A stretch of 64,000 nt of DNA from Prauserella salsuginis (GCF_024648885.1 NZ_JANBBF010000012.1:467185-531184), one strand, 5' to 3'. Counted from the stretch's first letter, positions 1 to 9,375 are shown. Numbers and translations are program-made. Notes: generated by a model from the sequence alone, not told the origin.

Positions 1-45
1 CGCAACGGCCCGCGTCGGAGCCGGAGTCGGCAGCACGGCTCCGTG

Positions 46-1782
46 CTACGTACCGGCGCGATCGGCCGCCTTGTGGAGTGCCTTGCGGGCCGCCTTCGCG
101 ACGGCCTTGTCCGAATGGTGCTCACCGACCGCGGTGAGGACGGTGACCGTGTCCGGGTGGTCGACCCGCCACATCGTGTCGACCGGTCCCGTCGCGCCCG
201 CCGGGATGATGTGCTCGATCACCGCGGTGACCACGTCGGACTCGTGCCTGCCGAGCTTGCCCGCGATGGCGTCGACGGCGAGCCAGGCCAGCTCGGCATC
301 GCCCAGATCGCTGTCCTCACCGCGCAGCGCGGCCGTTTCGAGCCGGGCGTGCAACCGGAGGGTGGGTACGTCCTCGACCTCCTGCCAGGCCGCCTCGGCC
401 TCGGCGCCCGCGTGTTCGCGGACCAGCGTGATCGCGTCCGCGCGGCGCGGAGCGTCGCCGTCGGCGGCCACGGCGAGGAGCGCACGCGCCCCGCCGAGCG
501 GCGTGTGGGCGGCGAACCAGACCGGCGCCTCCGCCTGGATCTCCCCGTCGAGGCCGTGGGCGAGGACGTCGATCAGATCGGTGGCCGCCATGTCCTCCGG
601 CGCGGGCAGCAGCGGCATGTCCACACCGGACTCGACGAGCTCGCCGCGCAACGAGGCGGCGGCCAGCGGCGTGAGCCGTGCGACGGTGCCCACGCTCGCG
701 GCGGCCTCGTGGGAGTCGTCGAGCTCCACGGCGCCCAGGTCGGCGAGCCTGCCCAGGAGCACCTCGGCCGGGTCGCCGTGCTGTGCCGACCATGCGCGCC
801 ACGCCGCGCCTGCTTCGTCGGCGGGAAGGTCGTCGGTGGCGATGTCGGCCATCATGTCGCTGATCGCGCCTACGGGAAGGCCCACGCGCCAGGTCAGCAG
901 GAGCGGTACGAACCAGGCCGACGTGCCGGTGAAGTCGAGGGTCTCGTCACCCGCTCGGTCGGCGTCGGCGGGCAGGCTCCATGCGAGCAGGGTGTTGAGC
1001 GCGTGCCCCCACACCGTGAGCACCTCGTCGTCGTCACCGCCGGGCCATTCGTCGAAGGCGGGGCCCTCCGACGGCACGACCTCGTCCGCATCGCCCGCCT
1101 CGTCGTCTTCGGCACCGGAGTCCTCGGCACCGGAGTCTTCGGCGTCGGAGTCTTCGGCGTCGTCGAACTCGACGAAACCGACGTGCGAGGCGAGTTCCGC
1201 CACGGTGGGAAGGTCCGTTTCGGACACTTCCGCCGCGTCCGCCGCCGTTGCGAGGTCCTGACTGTCGATGACGGCCTCCGCCAGTGCGCGGGCGCGGGTG
1301 AGCAGCGGCGAGCGGCGTGCCTGCTCGGCGAGTTCGTCCTCGGCGGGCAGCCGGACCGGGCCCAGCCGGTCGGGGAGGTTGTAGAGCGTCTTCAGATCCT
1401 GTTCGTTCTCGGCCAGCCGCGGCCGGTCGAGCGTGCCGAACAGGGCGGTCTCAGCGTCGTCGAGCTCACCGAGCAGCTCGCCGTGCCTGTCCTCGTCGAT
1501 GCGCTCGGTGTCGAACGCGAAGTCGAGCATCAGGTCGACGGCGTTGACCACGTCGTTCGGGTCGTCGTCCGGGCGGGCCGCCGGGTACACCTGGAGCAGC
1601 AGCCGGGTCATGTCGCCGTCACGGAGTTCGCCGAGGTCGCGCACGCCGCACTCGTCGGCGAGCAGCTGCAGCGCGGTCGTCGCGACGTCGGGGTCGACCT
1701 CGAATTCCGGTTCGTCGGCGAGGTAGTCCTCGATGTAGGAGGCCAGTTCGACCACGGGGAGCGGCACGTCGTCGGAGTTCAT
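46..1782 (-). CDS. hypothetical acidic protein, 578 aa
   Basis: I do not recognise a named family. The 578-residue product has a globular composition with no signal peptide and no convincing membrane segment, so it is probably cytoplasmic. Residues about 205-235 form a very acidic low-complexity linker built of repeated AEDSD/AEDSG units, dividing the protein into two halves that look mainly helical. The start is ATG and the stop is TAG, both inside the window. The overlapping plus-strand frame has an Arg/Gly/Val-rich, biologically implausible composition, so the minus strand is preferred. The gene points away from the thioesterase gene upstream, with about 75 bp between them, and could be its last co-transcribed partner. 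No function is proposed. Confidence 0.8.
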   Translation of the reverse strand: MNSDDVPLPVVELASYIEDYLADEPEFEVDPDVATTALQLLADECGVRDLGELRDGDMTRLLLQVYPAARPDDDPNDVVNAVDLMLDFAFDTERIDEDRHGELLGELDDAETALFGTLDRPRLAENEQDLKTLYNLPDRLGPVRLPAEDELAEQARRSPLLTRARALAEAVIDSQDLATAADAAEVSETDLPTVAELASHVGFVEFDDAEDSDAEDSGAEDSGAEDDEAGDADEVVPSEGPAFDEWPGGDDDEVLTVWGHALNTLLAWSLPADADRAGDETLDFTGTSAWFVPLLLTWRVGLPVGAISDMMADIATDDLPADEAGAAWRAWSAQHGDPAEVLLGRLADLGAVELDDSHEAAASVGTVARLTPLAAASLRGELVESGVDMPLLPAPEDMAATDLIDVLAHGLDGEIQAEAPVWFAAHTPLGGARALLAVAADGDAPRRADAITLVREHAGAEAEAAWQEVEDVPTLRLHARLETAALRGEDSDLGDAELAWLAVDAIAGKLGRHESDVVTAVIEHIIPAGATGPVDTMWRVDHPDTVTVLTAVGEHHSDKAVAKAARKALHKAADRAGT

Positions 1783-1858
1783 CCGGTCAGGCTATCGGCA
1801 GGTCGCCCGGTAGCCGCCGCCCCCGTGGGCGGGCACCGGGCGCGACGTCGGCCTGTGG

Positions 1859-2302
1859 TCAGGCCGACGGAGGGGCGTCGCGGACCATGCAGGTCAGCCT
1901 GGCGGTGCAGCTGCGCCGGCCCGCGTCGTCGGTGATGACGATCTCGGCGGTCACCGCCGAACGGCCCACGTGCACGGGCGTCGCGACCGCGGTGACGGTG
2001 CCGGACGTGACCGCACGGTGGTGGGTGCAGTTCAGGTCGACGCCGACGGCGATGCGGCCGTCACCGGCGTTGAGCGCAGCGACGGTCGAGCCGAGCGCTT
2101 CGGCGAGCACGGCGTTGGCGCCGCCGTGCAGCAGCCCGTACGGCTGGAGGTTGCCTTCGACGGGCATCGTGGCCGTCACGCGTTCGGGCGAGAGCTGGCC
2201 GAATTCCATCCCGACCTTGTCGTTGAGCTGCTGGGCCGCGATCTCGGGGGTGAGCCCCGCCAGCGACTCCCGAAACGCCTGCTCAGAACCGTTGTTGGTC
2301 AC
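1859..2302 (-). CDS. PaaI-family hotdog-fold thioesterase
   Basis: A 147-residue single-domain protein of the PaaI/YdiI group of hotdog thioesterases, which hydrolyse acyl-CoA (often phenylacetyl- or hydroxybenzoyl-CoA type substrates) in the cytoplasm. The core motif is visible as YGLLHGGANAVLAEALGS at about residues 55-72: the HGG at 59-61 and the Glu at 68 are the positions that shape the active site at the dimer interface. Length is normal for the family. It is transcribed divergently from polA, with about 60 bp between the start codons. The substrate cannot be read from sequence. Family assignment is secure; physiological role is inference. Confidence 0.88.
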   Translation of the reverse strand: MTNNGSEQAFRESLAGLTPEIAAQQLNDKVGMEFGQLSPERVTATMPVEGNLQPYGLLHGGANAVLAEALGSTVAALNAGDGRIAVGVDLNCTHHRAVTSGTVTAVATPVHVGRSAVTAEIVITDDAGRRSCTARLTCMVRDAPPSA

Positions 2303-2350
2303 TCGTCTCTCCTCGGTCTAGGGACAGGCAGCGCTGTCGGACCCTCACCC

Positions 2351-2356
2351 TAGACT
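2351..2356 (+). promoter_or_regulatory. candidate -10 element of polA (leaderless type)
   Basis: TAGACT lies 7 nt before the GTG start of polA and no Shine-Dalgarno sequence is present, as expected for a leaderless transcript beginning at the start codon. No good -35 hexamer is visible, so this is tentative. Confidence 0.35.
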
Positions 2357-2363
2357 CACGGGT

Positions 2364-5222
2364 GTGAGTCCAGACGCGAAGACCGATGAACCGTTCGCAG
2401 GCACAGCATCGTCGGCGGACGCAGCACCCTCGGCAGGAACAGCTGCACCGTCGGCGGACACCGAACCGTCCGCCGCCACACCGCCGCCCGCGTCGTCGGC
2501 TGTGTCCGCGCCCGCCGACGCAGGGACGGGGACTCCGCGACTGTTGCTGATCGACGGCCATTCCATGGCCTACCGCGCCTTCTACGCCGTGCCGGCGGAT
2601 CGTTTCCGCACGTCGACGGGCCAGGTGACGAACGCGGTCTTCGGATTCACGTCGATGCTGATCAACCTGTTGCGGGACGAGGAGCCGACGCATCTGGCAG
2701 TCGCGTTCGACGTCTCGCGGCAGACGTTCCGCACGGAGACGTTCGCCGAGTACAAGGCCAACCGTTCGGCCACCCCGGACGACTTCAAGGGCCAGGTCGA
2801 GCTGATCAAACAGGTCCTCGGTGCGTTGACGATCCCGGTGCTGGAGAAACCGGGCTACGAGGCCGACGACCTGATCGCCACGTTGTCGACGCAGGCGACC
2901 GGTACGGGCTACGAGGTCCTCATCTGTACCGGGGACCGGGATGCGCTGCAGCTCGTCACCGACACGATCACGGTGCTGTACCCGAAGAAGGGCGTCTCGG
3001 ACCTCGTCCGGTTCGACCCGGACGGGGTGCAGGAGAAGTACGGCCTGTCTCCGGTGCAGTACCCGGACTTCGCGGCCCTGCGCGGCGACCCGTCGGACAA
3101 CCTGCCCGGCATCCCGGGAGTGGGGGAGAAGACGGCGGCGAAGTGGATCCGCCAGTTCGGATCCCTCGGGGACCTGGTCGACCGCGTGGACGAGGTCAAG
3201 GGCAAGGCAGGTGACGCGCTGCGCTCGCACCTCGACGGCGTACTGCTCAACCGGCAGCTGACGGAGCTGGTGCGGGACGTCCCGCTGGCGGAGGCGCCGG
3301 CGGACCTCGAGGTCAAGGCGTGGGATCGCGACGCGGTACACCGGCTGTTCGACGAGCTCGAGTTCCGCGTGCTGCGTGACCGGCTGTTCGCGACCCTCTC
3401 CAGCGCCGAGCCCGAGGCCGACGAGGGCTTCAGCGTCAGCGGCGGTGCGCTGGCGCCCGGAACTGTCGCGGCGTGGCTGGCCGAACACGCCCCGGCTGGC
3501 ACGACCACCGGACTCGCCGTGCGGGTCACCGGCACCTCGATCGCCGCCGACGCCGCATCGCTCGCGCTGGCGGCCGCCGACGGCGAGGGTGCCTACCTGG
3601 ACCTGACGACACTCGACGCCGACGACGAGGCGGCACTGGGCGCCTGGCTCGCCGACCCCGAGGTGCACAAGACCGGGCATGCGCTCAAGGCTCCGCTGCA
3701 CGGCCTGCTGGCGCGTGGCTGGCGCGTGCGTGGCCTGAGCATGGACACCGAACTGGCCGCGTATTTGGTGCGCCCCGGTCAGCGCACGTTCGAACTCGCC
3801 GATCTGGTGCTGCGCTATCTGCAGCGAGAGCTGCGCTCCGACTCCTCCGGCGGTGAGGGACAACTGTCGTTGCTCGACGCCGCCGGCGGTGCCGACTCCG
3901 ATGACGACGCGGAACTCGTGCACGACGAGTTGACGCGCGCCCGGGCGACCGCCGAACTCGCCGAGGCGCTGGCCACCGAGCTGGACGGCATCGGCGGTGC
4001 CCGGTTGCTGGCGGAGGTCGAGCTGCCCCTGCTGTCGGTGATCACCGAGCTGGAGGCAGCGGGTGTGTCCGTCGACCAGGAGCAGCTGACGACGCTCGAG
4101 GCGCACTACGCGAGCCGGGTGAAGGAGGCGACGGAAAGCGCCTACGGCGTCATCGGTAAACAGATCAACCTCGGCTCACCGAAGCAGCTGCAGGTCGTGC
4201 TGTTCGACGAGCTCGGCATGCCGAAGACCAAGCGCACCAAGACCGGATACACGACCGACGCCGACGCGCTCCAGACGCTGTACGAGAAGACCGAGCACCC
4301 GTTCCTGCAGCACCTGCTGGAGCACCGTGACGCCGCCCGGCTGCGCAGCACGGTCGAAGGTCTGATCAAGGCGGTCGCGCCCGACGGGCGGATCCACACG
4401 ACCCTGCACCAGACCATCGCCGCGACGGGCAGGTTGTCGTCGGTGGACCCGAACCTGCAGAACATCCCGATCCGCACCGACGAGGGCAGGCGGATCCGGG
4501 AGGCGTTCGTCGTCGGTGCGGGCTACGACCAGCTGATGACCGCCGACTACAGCCAGATCGAGATGCGGATCATGGCGCACCTGTCCGGCGACGCCGACCT
4601 GATCGAGGCGTTCCAGTCCGGGGCGGACTTCCACGCCGCTACGGCCGCCGCCGTGTTCGACGTCGATCCGGCCGAGGTGACCGGGCCGCAGCGCGCCAAG
4701 ATCAAGGCGATGAACTACGGCCTGGCGTACGGGCTGTCGGCGTACGGGCTGTCGCAGCAGCTGCGGATCTCCACCGAGGAGGCCCGCGGCCTGATGGACG
4801 ACTACTTCGCGCGGTTCGGCGGGGTCCGCGACTACCTGCACACCGTGGTCGACGAGGCCGCGAAATCCGGTTACACCCAGACGATCTTCGGCAGGCGGCG
4901 GTACCTGCCCGATCTGACCAGCGAGAACCGGCAGCGGCGGGAAATGGCCGAGCGGATGGCGCTCAACGCCCCGATCCAGGGCAGCGCCGCCGACATCATC
5001 AAGGTGGCCATGCTCGGCGTGTACGGCGCGCTCGCGTCGTCGGATCTGCGCAGCCGCATGCTGTTGCAGGTGCACGACGAGCTGATCCTCGAGATCGCCG
5101 AGGGCGAGCACGCCGAGGTGGAGCAGCTGGTGCGCCGTGAGATGGGCGCCGCATGCGAACTGGCCGTGCCGCTCGAGGTGTCGGTCGGGTTCGGCCGGTC
5201 GTGGAACGATGCCGCGCACTGA
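2364..5222 (+). CDS. polA: DNA polymerase I
   Basis: DNA polymerase I, which removes RNA primers and fills gaps during replication and excision repair. The 952-residue product has three parts. The N-terminal 5'-3' flap nuclease begins at PRLLLIDGHSMAYRAFYA (about residues 58-75). The middle 3'-5' exonuclease-like domain (about 350-540) has lost the DxE and NxxxYD metal-binding motifs, so proofreading is expected to be absent, as in mycobacterial PolA. The polymerase domain carries motif A DYSQIEMR (Asp728) and motif C VHDE (903-906). The first ~55 residues are a low-complexity Ala/Ser/Pro/Thr extension; the GTG start is the first possible one and a shorter protein starting nearer residue 57 cannot be excluded. 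The last codons are inside a 17-bp tandem repeat that continues past the stop. Confidence 0.97.
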   Translation: MSPDAKTDEPFAGTASSADAAPSAGTAAPSADTEPSAATPPPASSAVSAPADAGTGTPRLLLIDGHSMAYRAFYAVPADRFRTSTGQVTNAVFGFTSMLINLLRDEEPTHLAVAFDVSRQTFRTETFAEYKANRSATPDDFKGQVELIKQVLGALTIPVLEKPGYEADDLIATLSTQATGTGYEVLICTGDRDALQLVTDTITVLYPKKGVSDLVRFDPDGVQEKYGLSPVQYPDFAALRGDPSDNLPGIPGVGEKTAAKWIRQFGSLGDLVDRVDEVKGKAGDALRSHLDGVLLNRQLTELVRDVPLAEAPADLEVKAWDRDAVHRLFDELEFRVLRDRLFATLSSAEPEADEGFSVSGGALAPGTVAAWLAEHAPAGTTTGLAVRVTGTSIAADAASLALAAADGEGAYLDLTTLDADDEAALGAWLADPEVHKTGHALKAPLHGLLARGWRVRGLSMDTELAAYLVRPGQRTFELADLVLRYLQRELRSDSSGGEGQLSLLDAAGGADSDDDAELVHDELTRARATAELAEALATELDGIGGARLLAEVELPLLSVITELEAAGVSVDQEQLTTLEAHYASRVKEATESAYGVIGKQINLGSPKQLQVVLFDELGMPKTKRTKTGYTTDADALQTLYEKTEHPFLQHLLEHRDAARLRSTVEGLIKAVAPDGRIHTTLHQTIAATGRLSSVDPNLQNIPIRTDEGRRIREAFVVGAGYDQLMTADYSQIEMRIMAHLSGDADLIEAFQSGADFHAATAAAVFDVDPAEVTGPQRAKIKAMNYGLAYGLSAYGLSQQLRISTEEARGLMDDYFARFGGVRDYLHTVVDEAAKSGYTQTIFGRRRYLPDLTSENRQRREMAERMALNAPIQGSAADIIKVAMLGVYGALASSDLRSRMLLQVHDELILEIAEGEHAEVEQLVRREMGAACELAVPLEVSVGFGRSWNDAAH

Positions 5223-5301
5223 ATGACGCCGCGCACTGAACGACGCCGCGCACTGAACGACGCCGCGCACTGAACGACGCCGCGCACTGAACGACGCCGC
5301 G
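5204..5301 (+). repeat. 17-bp tandem repeat spanning the polA stop codon
   Basis: The unit GAACGACGCCGCGCACT occurs five times head to tail (5204, 5221, 5238, 5255, 5272) plus a 13-bp partial copy. The first copy is the coding end of polA (Asn-Asp-Ala-Ala-His-stop) with GAT for GAC, and the second has one T, so the array appears to have expanded from the gene end. Because 17 is not a multiple of three, each copy shifts frame and the array gives stop codons in every plus-strand frame. Confidence 0.93.
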
Positions 5302-5348
5302 GTGGCTGAGTGCTGCGCGGGCGGTGCTCCGCCGATATCGTGCTGGTC

Positions 5349-5939
5349 ATGACGCGCCGCGCGCTGCTGCTGGCCGGGACCGGGATGCTCCGCAGGGTCA
5401 CGAAGGAACTCGCTGTCGACGGCTGGCAGGTCGTGCTGCCGAGCCGGCGGTACGCGCCCATCCCGACCGGCGATCCGGACGTGCATGCCGTGCGCTGGAC
5501 GGCGGGCCACCGCCACACCACGGTCGGAGCCGGGCGCGCGACCTGGGTGCAGGCGCAGTGGGACGCGCCCGCCGAGCTCGCCAGGAAGGCGGGCGAGGTG
5601 CTCACGGGACCCGCTGATCTGCTCGTCGCATGGGTGCACGAGTCCTACCGGGCCGCGGTGCTGTCGGCCGTGGAACCGTTGTTGTCGGACACGGCGCCCG
5701 TGGTCGAGGTGGCCGCCTTGTCGATGCACGGCGACGTCGTCGCACCGCCGGAACCGCACTACCCGCACCGGCCGACCCAGCAGGTGCTACTCGGGTCCAC
5801 ATCGGACGTGGCCGTGGGCAGGCCGCTGGGACACGAGGAGATCGAACGGGGAGTGCTGGAGGCGGTCCGCCGGGCGCTCGCCGGCAGCCTGTCCTCGGCG
5901 CATCAACTGGGGGAGCGCAGGCCGGCGCGCAGATCCTGA
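5349..5939 (+). CDS. Rossmann-fold (short-chain dehydrogenase-like) protein
   Basis: A roughly 196-residue protein whose N-terminus, RALLLAGTGMLRRVTKELAVDGW, shows the beta-strand/GTGML/helix signature of a NAD(P)-binding Rossmann fold. It resembles small 'short-chain dehydrogenase-like' proteins with a GTGML motif rather than classical SDR enzymes: I see no YxxxK catalytic pair, so enzymatic activity is uncertain. The ATG at 5349 is chosen because the glycine motif should lie close to the N-terminus; the frame is open upstream to 5310 and a GTG at 5340 is an alternative. It follows polA and the tandem repeat. The C-terminal 15 residues are Arg/Ser-rich and probably disordered. Confidence 0.7.
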   Translation: MTRRALLLAGTGMLRRVTKELAVDGWQVVLPSRRYAPIPTGDPDVHAVRWTAGHRHTTVGAGRATWVQAQWDAPAELARKAGEVLTGPADLLVAWVHESYRAAVLSAVEPLLSDTAPVVEVAALSMHGDVVAPPEPHYPHRPTQQVLLGSTSDVAVGRPLGHEEIERGVLEAVRRALAGSLSSAHQLGERRPARRS

Positions 5940-5981
5940 CACCGCTGCGGGCAGCGCCGCTGGGGCCGCGCCGCTGCGGGC

Positions 5982-6572
5982 TCATCCCGGCTCGGCCCGC
6001 GCGGCGAGCAGGGTGAGCACCGAGTCCCGTACCTCCGAGCGGTCCCGGTGCGGCTCGAAGACCAGCCAGTCGAGCGCCGTCACGAGCAGGGTTCCGAACA
6101 GGGCCGTCGCCGCCCGGCGCACCGGCACGCCCGCGGGGAAGCGCCGCGTGGCGGCGACCCGTTCCAGCTGCCGTTCGAGGATCGTGAGGATCTCCTCCCG
6201 GAGCGGCGCGAGCGTCTCGGCCCAGTTGCCCGGTGTCCGCCAGAGCTCGCTCACGAGGATCTGCGAGAACCCCGGGTACTGCTCGATGAACGCCAGCGCG
6301 GCGTCGATCAGCGCGGCGAGCTCGGCCGACGGGTCGCCGGCCACTTCGTCGACCGCGGTGGTCAGCCGCTCGGCCAGCTCACCGATGCCGTAGCGCAGCA
6401 GAGCCTCGATGAGCCGGTCCTTGCTGCCGAAGTTGTAATACACCGTTCCCTTGGCGACTCCGGCCGCGGCGGCGATGTGGTCGACGGTGACGCCCGCGAT
6501 CCCCGTGCCGCGTGCCAGTCGCATCGTCGCCTCGAACAGCCGCCGTTGGGTCGCCTCCGCTCGCGGGGTCAC
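5982..6572 (-). CDS. TetR-family repressor of the YhgE-like operon
   Basis: A 196-residue TetR regulator. The N-terminal helix-turn-helix is clear (GVTVDHIAAAAGVAKGTVYYNF, about residues 24-45), followed by a ligand-binding helical domain. The GTG start at 6572 overlaps the TGA of the upstream membrane-protein gene by 4 nt (GTGA), indicating translational coupling; the frame is open far upstream but that part is an Arg-rich shadow of the membrane-protein gene. It is the third gene of an operon whose promoter carries a perfect 24-bp palindrome (9386-9409), so it most likely represses its own operon. The inducer is unknown. Confidence 0.88.
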   Translation of the reverse strand: MTPRAEATQRRLFEATMRLARGTGIAGVTVDHIAAAAGVAKGTVYYNFGSKDRLIEALLRYGIGELAERLTTAVDEVAGDPSAELAALIDAALAFIEQYPGFSQILVSELWRTPGNWAETLAPLREEILTILERQLERVAATRRFPAGVPVRRAATALFGTLLVTALDWLVFEPHRDRSEVRDSVLTLLAARAEPG

Positions 6573-8461
6573 AGTGCCAACTCCGGCTTGAGGTGGCTCA
6601 CCGTCCACATGCGACGTCGTCGTGCCGCCAAGGTCGACGCCGTGAGCGCGGCCGCGAGATAGGCGACGAGGACACCGACGTCGAGCAGCACCTCGGCGGA
6701 CGCCCCGCTGTAGAGCAGATGGCGCAGTCCGTCGATCACATACCCCATCGGCAGCGCCGCGTGCAGCGGTTGAAGGGCGTCGGGCAGCGTCTGCCACGGG
6801 AAGGTCCCGCCCGCACTGACGAGCTGCAGCACGAGCAGCACGAGGCCGAGGAACTTGCCGACCGCGCCGAAGAGTGCGTTGAGCGCGTGCACGATCGCCG
6901 TGAACGTCAGTGACGTCAGGACGGCGAAGCCGAGTGCCGCGACCGGGTTCGCGACGTGGATGCCGACGAGCCAGGTGACGGCGGCGAACAGGACGACCAC
7001 CTGTGCCGTCCCCAGCAGTGCCGCCGACAACCAGCCGCCGAGGGCGACCCGCAGCGGCGAGGCTCCCGCCGTGAGCGCCCGCGTCGACAACGGGCGCAAC
7101 AGCAGGAACAGCACGAAGGCGCCGATCCATGTCGCCAATCCGATGAAGAACGGCGCGAGTCCGGCACCGTACGTGCCGGCGCTGGCCATGTTCGCGTTGT
7201 CGACGGCCACGGGATCGGCGATCGTCCTGGCCGTTGCCTCGCGCGTGTCCTCGTCGGTGTTCGGGATCTGGTGCAGTCCCTCGTTGAGACCGTCGCGGAG
7301 CTCGTTCGCACCGCTGAGTAGCTGTTTCGTGCCGTTGAGGGCGTCCTGCTCCCCGGTGTCGAGGCTGGAGGCGCCCTTCGACAGCTTCGCCGCGCCGTCG
7401 GCCGCCTGTGAGATCCCGCCGGACAGCTGTGGGGCGCTGCCCGCGAGGCGCTGCGCACCGTTGGCGACCTGCCGGGAACCGGTGGCGAGCGTGTTCAGTT
7501 GGGTGGACGTCTGCTGGATCCGGTTGTCGGCCTCGTCGACCGGGCTGCGCAGGTTCCCCAGCACGCCCAGTACGTGCTGCACCTCGTTCTCGTCTAGCCC
7601 TCCTTCGCGGAGGCGCTCGCCGAGCTGGTCGTTCACGTTGTTCAGGTTGTTCTGCAGATCGGTCGAGCCCTGCGCGAGTGCCGACGCCGTCGCGGCGATC
7701 TGCTCATTGCCCGCCGCCACCTTGTTGGCGCCGGTGGCGAGCTGCTGCGTCTGCTCGGGCAGGTTCTCGGTGTTGGACTTCAGGGTCGACAGGCCCGACG
7801 AGAGCTGGTTGCTGCCCGTGGCCAGCTGCGAGGCGCCGGTGGCGAGCTGCTGCTGACCGTCGCGGAGTTCGAGTGCGCCGCCGGCGAGTTCCCGCGCGCC
7901 GTTCGCCGCCTCCTCCGTGCGTTCGTGGATGGTCGAGAACCCGACGAGGAACCGGTCGGCCGCTTGCGTGCCGACCTTCTCGGCGATCGTGTTCCGGACC
8001 TCCTCGGCCACCTGGTCCGCGATCGTGTGCGAGAGGTAGTTGTTCGTGTCGTTGGTGGTCAGAGTGATCCCTGCCTGGCGCGGCTCGAAATCCTCACTCG
8101 AGGTCAGCGCCTTGCTGAAGTCGCGGGGGATCGTGATCGCGAACGCGTAGTCGCCGTTGCTGACGCCGGTGTGTGCCTCGTCTTCCGAGACCTCGTGCCA
8201 GTCGAAGTCGCCGGAGCGCTGCAGTTCGTCGGTGACCTCGCGGCCGACCTCGCGGTGGTTCTCGCCGGTCCCGCTGCCGGTGTCGTTGTTGACGATCGCG
8301 GCAGGCAGATTGTCGAGCCTGCCGTACGGGTCGTAGTTGGAGTACAGATACAGCGAGGCGTAGAGCAGTGGCACGAGCACGAGCGCTGCGATGGCGAGCT
8401 TCGGCAGCGTTCCCGTGGTGAGCCTGCGCAGTTCGTTGCGGGCGAGGTGGACGGCGTTCAC
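6569..8461 (-). CDS. YhgE/Pip-family membrane protein
   Basis: A 630-residue membrane protein of the YhgE/Pip family (ABC-2-like; relatives include phage infection protein Pip and the ESX/type VII-associated EsaA group). It has an N-terminal transmembrane segment (about 22-42), a long extracytoplasmic region of about 380 residues rich in repeated QLATGA/QLSSG/ANGARELAGG heptad-like units that should form a coiled coil, and a cluster of about five transmembrane helices from about residue 430 to 615. The order is the usual one for the family. It overlaps the upstream ATPase-like gene by 4 nt (ATGA type) and the downstream TetR gene by 4 nt. Likely an export or envelope-related function; the substrate is unknown. 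Confidence 0.88.
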   Translation of the reverse strand: MNAVHLARNELRRLTTGTLPKLAIAALVLVPLLYASLYLYSNYDPYGRLDNLPAAIVNNDTGSGTGENHREVGREVTDELQRSGDFDWHEVSEDEAHTGVSNGDYAFAITIPRDFSKALTSSEDFEPRQAGITLTTNDTNNYLSHTIADQVAEEVRNTIAEKVGTQAADRFLVGFSTIHERTEEAANGARELAGGALELRDGQQQLATGASQLATGSNQLSSGLSTLKSNTENLPEQTQQLATGANKVAAGNEQIAATASALAQGSTDLQNNLNNVNDQLGERLREGGLDENEVQHVLGVLGNLRSPVDEADNRIQQTSTQLNTLATGSRQVANGAQRLAGSAPQLSGGISQAADGAAKLSKGASSLDTGEQDALNGTKQLLSGANELRDGLNEGLHQIPNTDEDTREATARTIADPVAVDNANMASAGTYGAGLAPFFIGLATWIGAFVLFLLLRPLSTRALTAGASPLRVALGGWLSAALLGTAQVVVLFAAVTWLVGIHVANPVAALGFAVLTSLTFTAIVHALNALFGAVGKFLGLVLLVLQLVSAGGTFPWQTLPDALQPLHAALPMGYVIDGLRHLLYSGASAEVLLDVGVLVAYLAAALTASTLAARRRRMWTVSHLKPELAL

Positions 8462-9375
8462 GAGTGAGCCTCCGGCAGCGGGCGTGCGGGGTCGGGTCGG
8501 TCGACGCGGCCGATACGGACGGGGCCCGCGGGCAACGCCGAGTCGGTGGCGGTGGCGGCCAGCACGACGACGGCCAGTCCTCGTTCGGCGTGTTCGCGGG
8601 CGACGCGCAACCAGCTGTCGATCTCGCTCGTGTGCCGGTCGGGGCGGTCGAGTACGAGCATCCGCACGCCCTTACGGGAGGCGGCGAGCGTGGTAAGCAG
8701 CCGTGTGCGGAGGTCGGCGTCGAGGTGTTCGAACCGGGAATCCGCGTACGGCGCCGCGTCGTGGTCGGTGAGCCAGCGGCTGACCGCCGCCTTGTTCGCG
8801 GGCCTGCCCGCGAGCGCCAGTTCCTCGCCGACGACGACGCGCAGCGGCAGTGCGTCGTCGGGTTCGCTGACACCGGGGGCGTCGACAACCGCGACCCGGG
8901 CCGCCACGGCTCCGGGCGCCGTGATCGGGGAGTCCGCGGATCGTCCGGCTCGTCGGCCGGTCTCCTCACCCGTGTCGGCCCCGCCGTCCACCGCGTCCGT
9001 GTCCGCCGCGTCCGTGTCGGCCGTGTCCACGGCATCGTCGGTGGGGGCGTCGCCGGGCTCCGCGTCCTCGGGAAGCGCGACGACTCCGTTGCCGGCGTCG
9101 CCGGGGTTGCCCTGCTCGTCGCCGGGGATGTCGGTAGGGGACTCGTCGGCTGGGGAGTCGTCCGGCGTGGCCGGTTCGTCGGTGTCGTCGTGAACGGTGA
9201 CGGTGCCGGTCGACGGCCGGAGTCGCCCTGCGAGGGCGAGGCCGAACGCCGAGATGCCGGTTCCGGGTTCGCCCTTCACAATGACGAGCTCACCGGAGGC
9301 CACGGTGAGCGAAGTCTGTGGCACGAGGGGGCCGTGGGGGCCGTCGATTCCGACCCGGTCGGCGATCAGCTGCAT
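8458..9375 (-). CDS. degenerate ABC-type ATPase partner of the YhgE-like protein
   Basis: A 305-residue protein that starts like an ABC ATPase (SLTVASGELVIVKGEPGTG) but is degenerate. The P-loop reads GEPGTGIS, with isoleucine where the invariant lysine should be; the Walker B-like strand reads MLVLDRPD, lacking the catalytic glutamate; no LSGGQ signature is visible. Residues about 65-140 are an Asp/Thr/Ala/Gly-rich acidic insertion between the Walker A strand and the rest. It is the first gene of the operon and is coupled to the YhgE-like gene by a 4-nt overlap. The start ATG is preceded by AAAAGGA at 7-8 nt. It may be a non-hydrolysing scaffold of the membrane protein. Confidence 0.75.
   Translation of the reverse strand: MQLIADRVGIDGPHGPLVPQTSLTVASGELVIVKGEPGTGISAFGLALAGRLRPSTGTVTVHDDTDEPATPDDSPADESPTDIPGDEQGNPGDAGNGVVALPEDAEPGDAPTDDAVDTADTDAADTDAVDGGADTGEETGRRAGRSADSPITAPGAVAARVAVVDAPGVSEPDDALPLRVVVGEELALAGRPANKAAVSRWLTDHDAAPYADSRFEHLDADLRTRLLTTLAASRKGVRMLVLDRPDRHTSEIDSWLRVAREHAERGLAVVVLAATATDSALPAGPVRIGRVDRPDPARPLPEAHS

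Noticed and set aside
43..1935. 630-codon open frame on the plus strand
   Set aside because: Arg/Gly/Val-rich product without domains, antisense to the 578-residue protein that has a natural composition; a GC-bias shadow.
2283..4106. 607-codon minus-strand frame within polA
   Set aside because: Antisense shadow of a highly conserved gene; composition dominated by Arg, Gly, Gln and Val.
5204..5301. CRISPR array
   Set aside because: Units are directly adjacent without spacers, and no cas genes are present; the same applies to the arrays at 52120-52434 and 53567-53722.
4871..5605. Minus-strand frame with repeats of VQCAASFSARRRSVRG type
   Set aside because: The protein repeats only mirror the 17-bp DNA array after polA and the rest is antisense to polA; no start signals.
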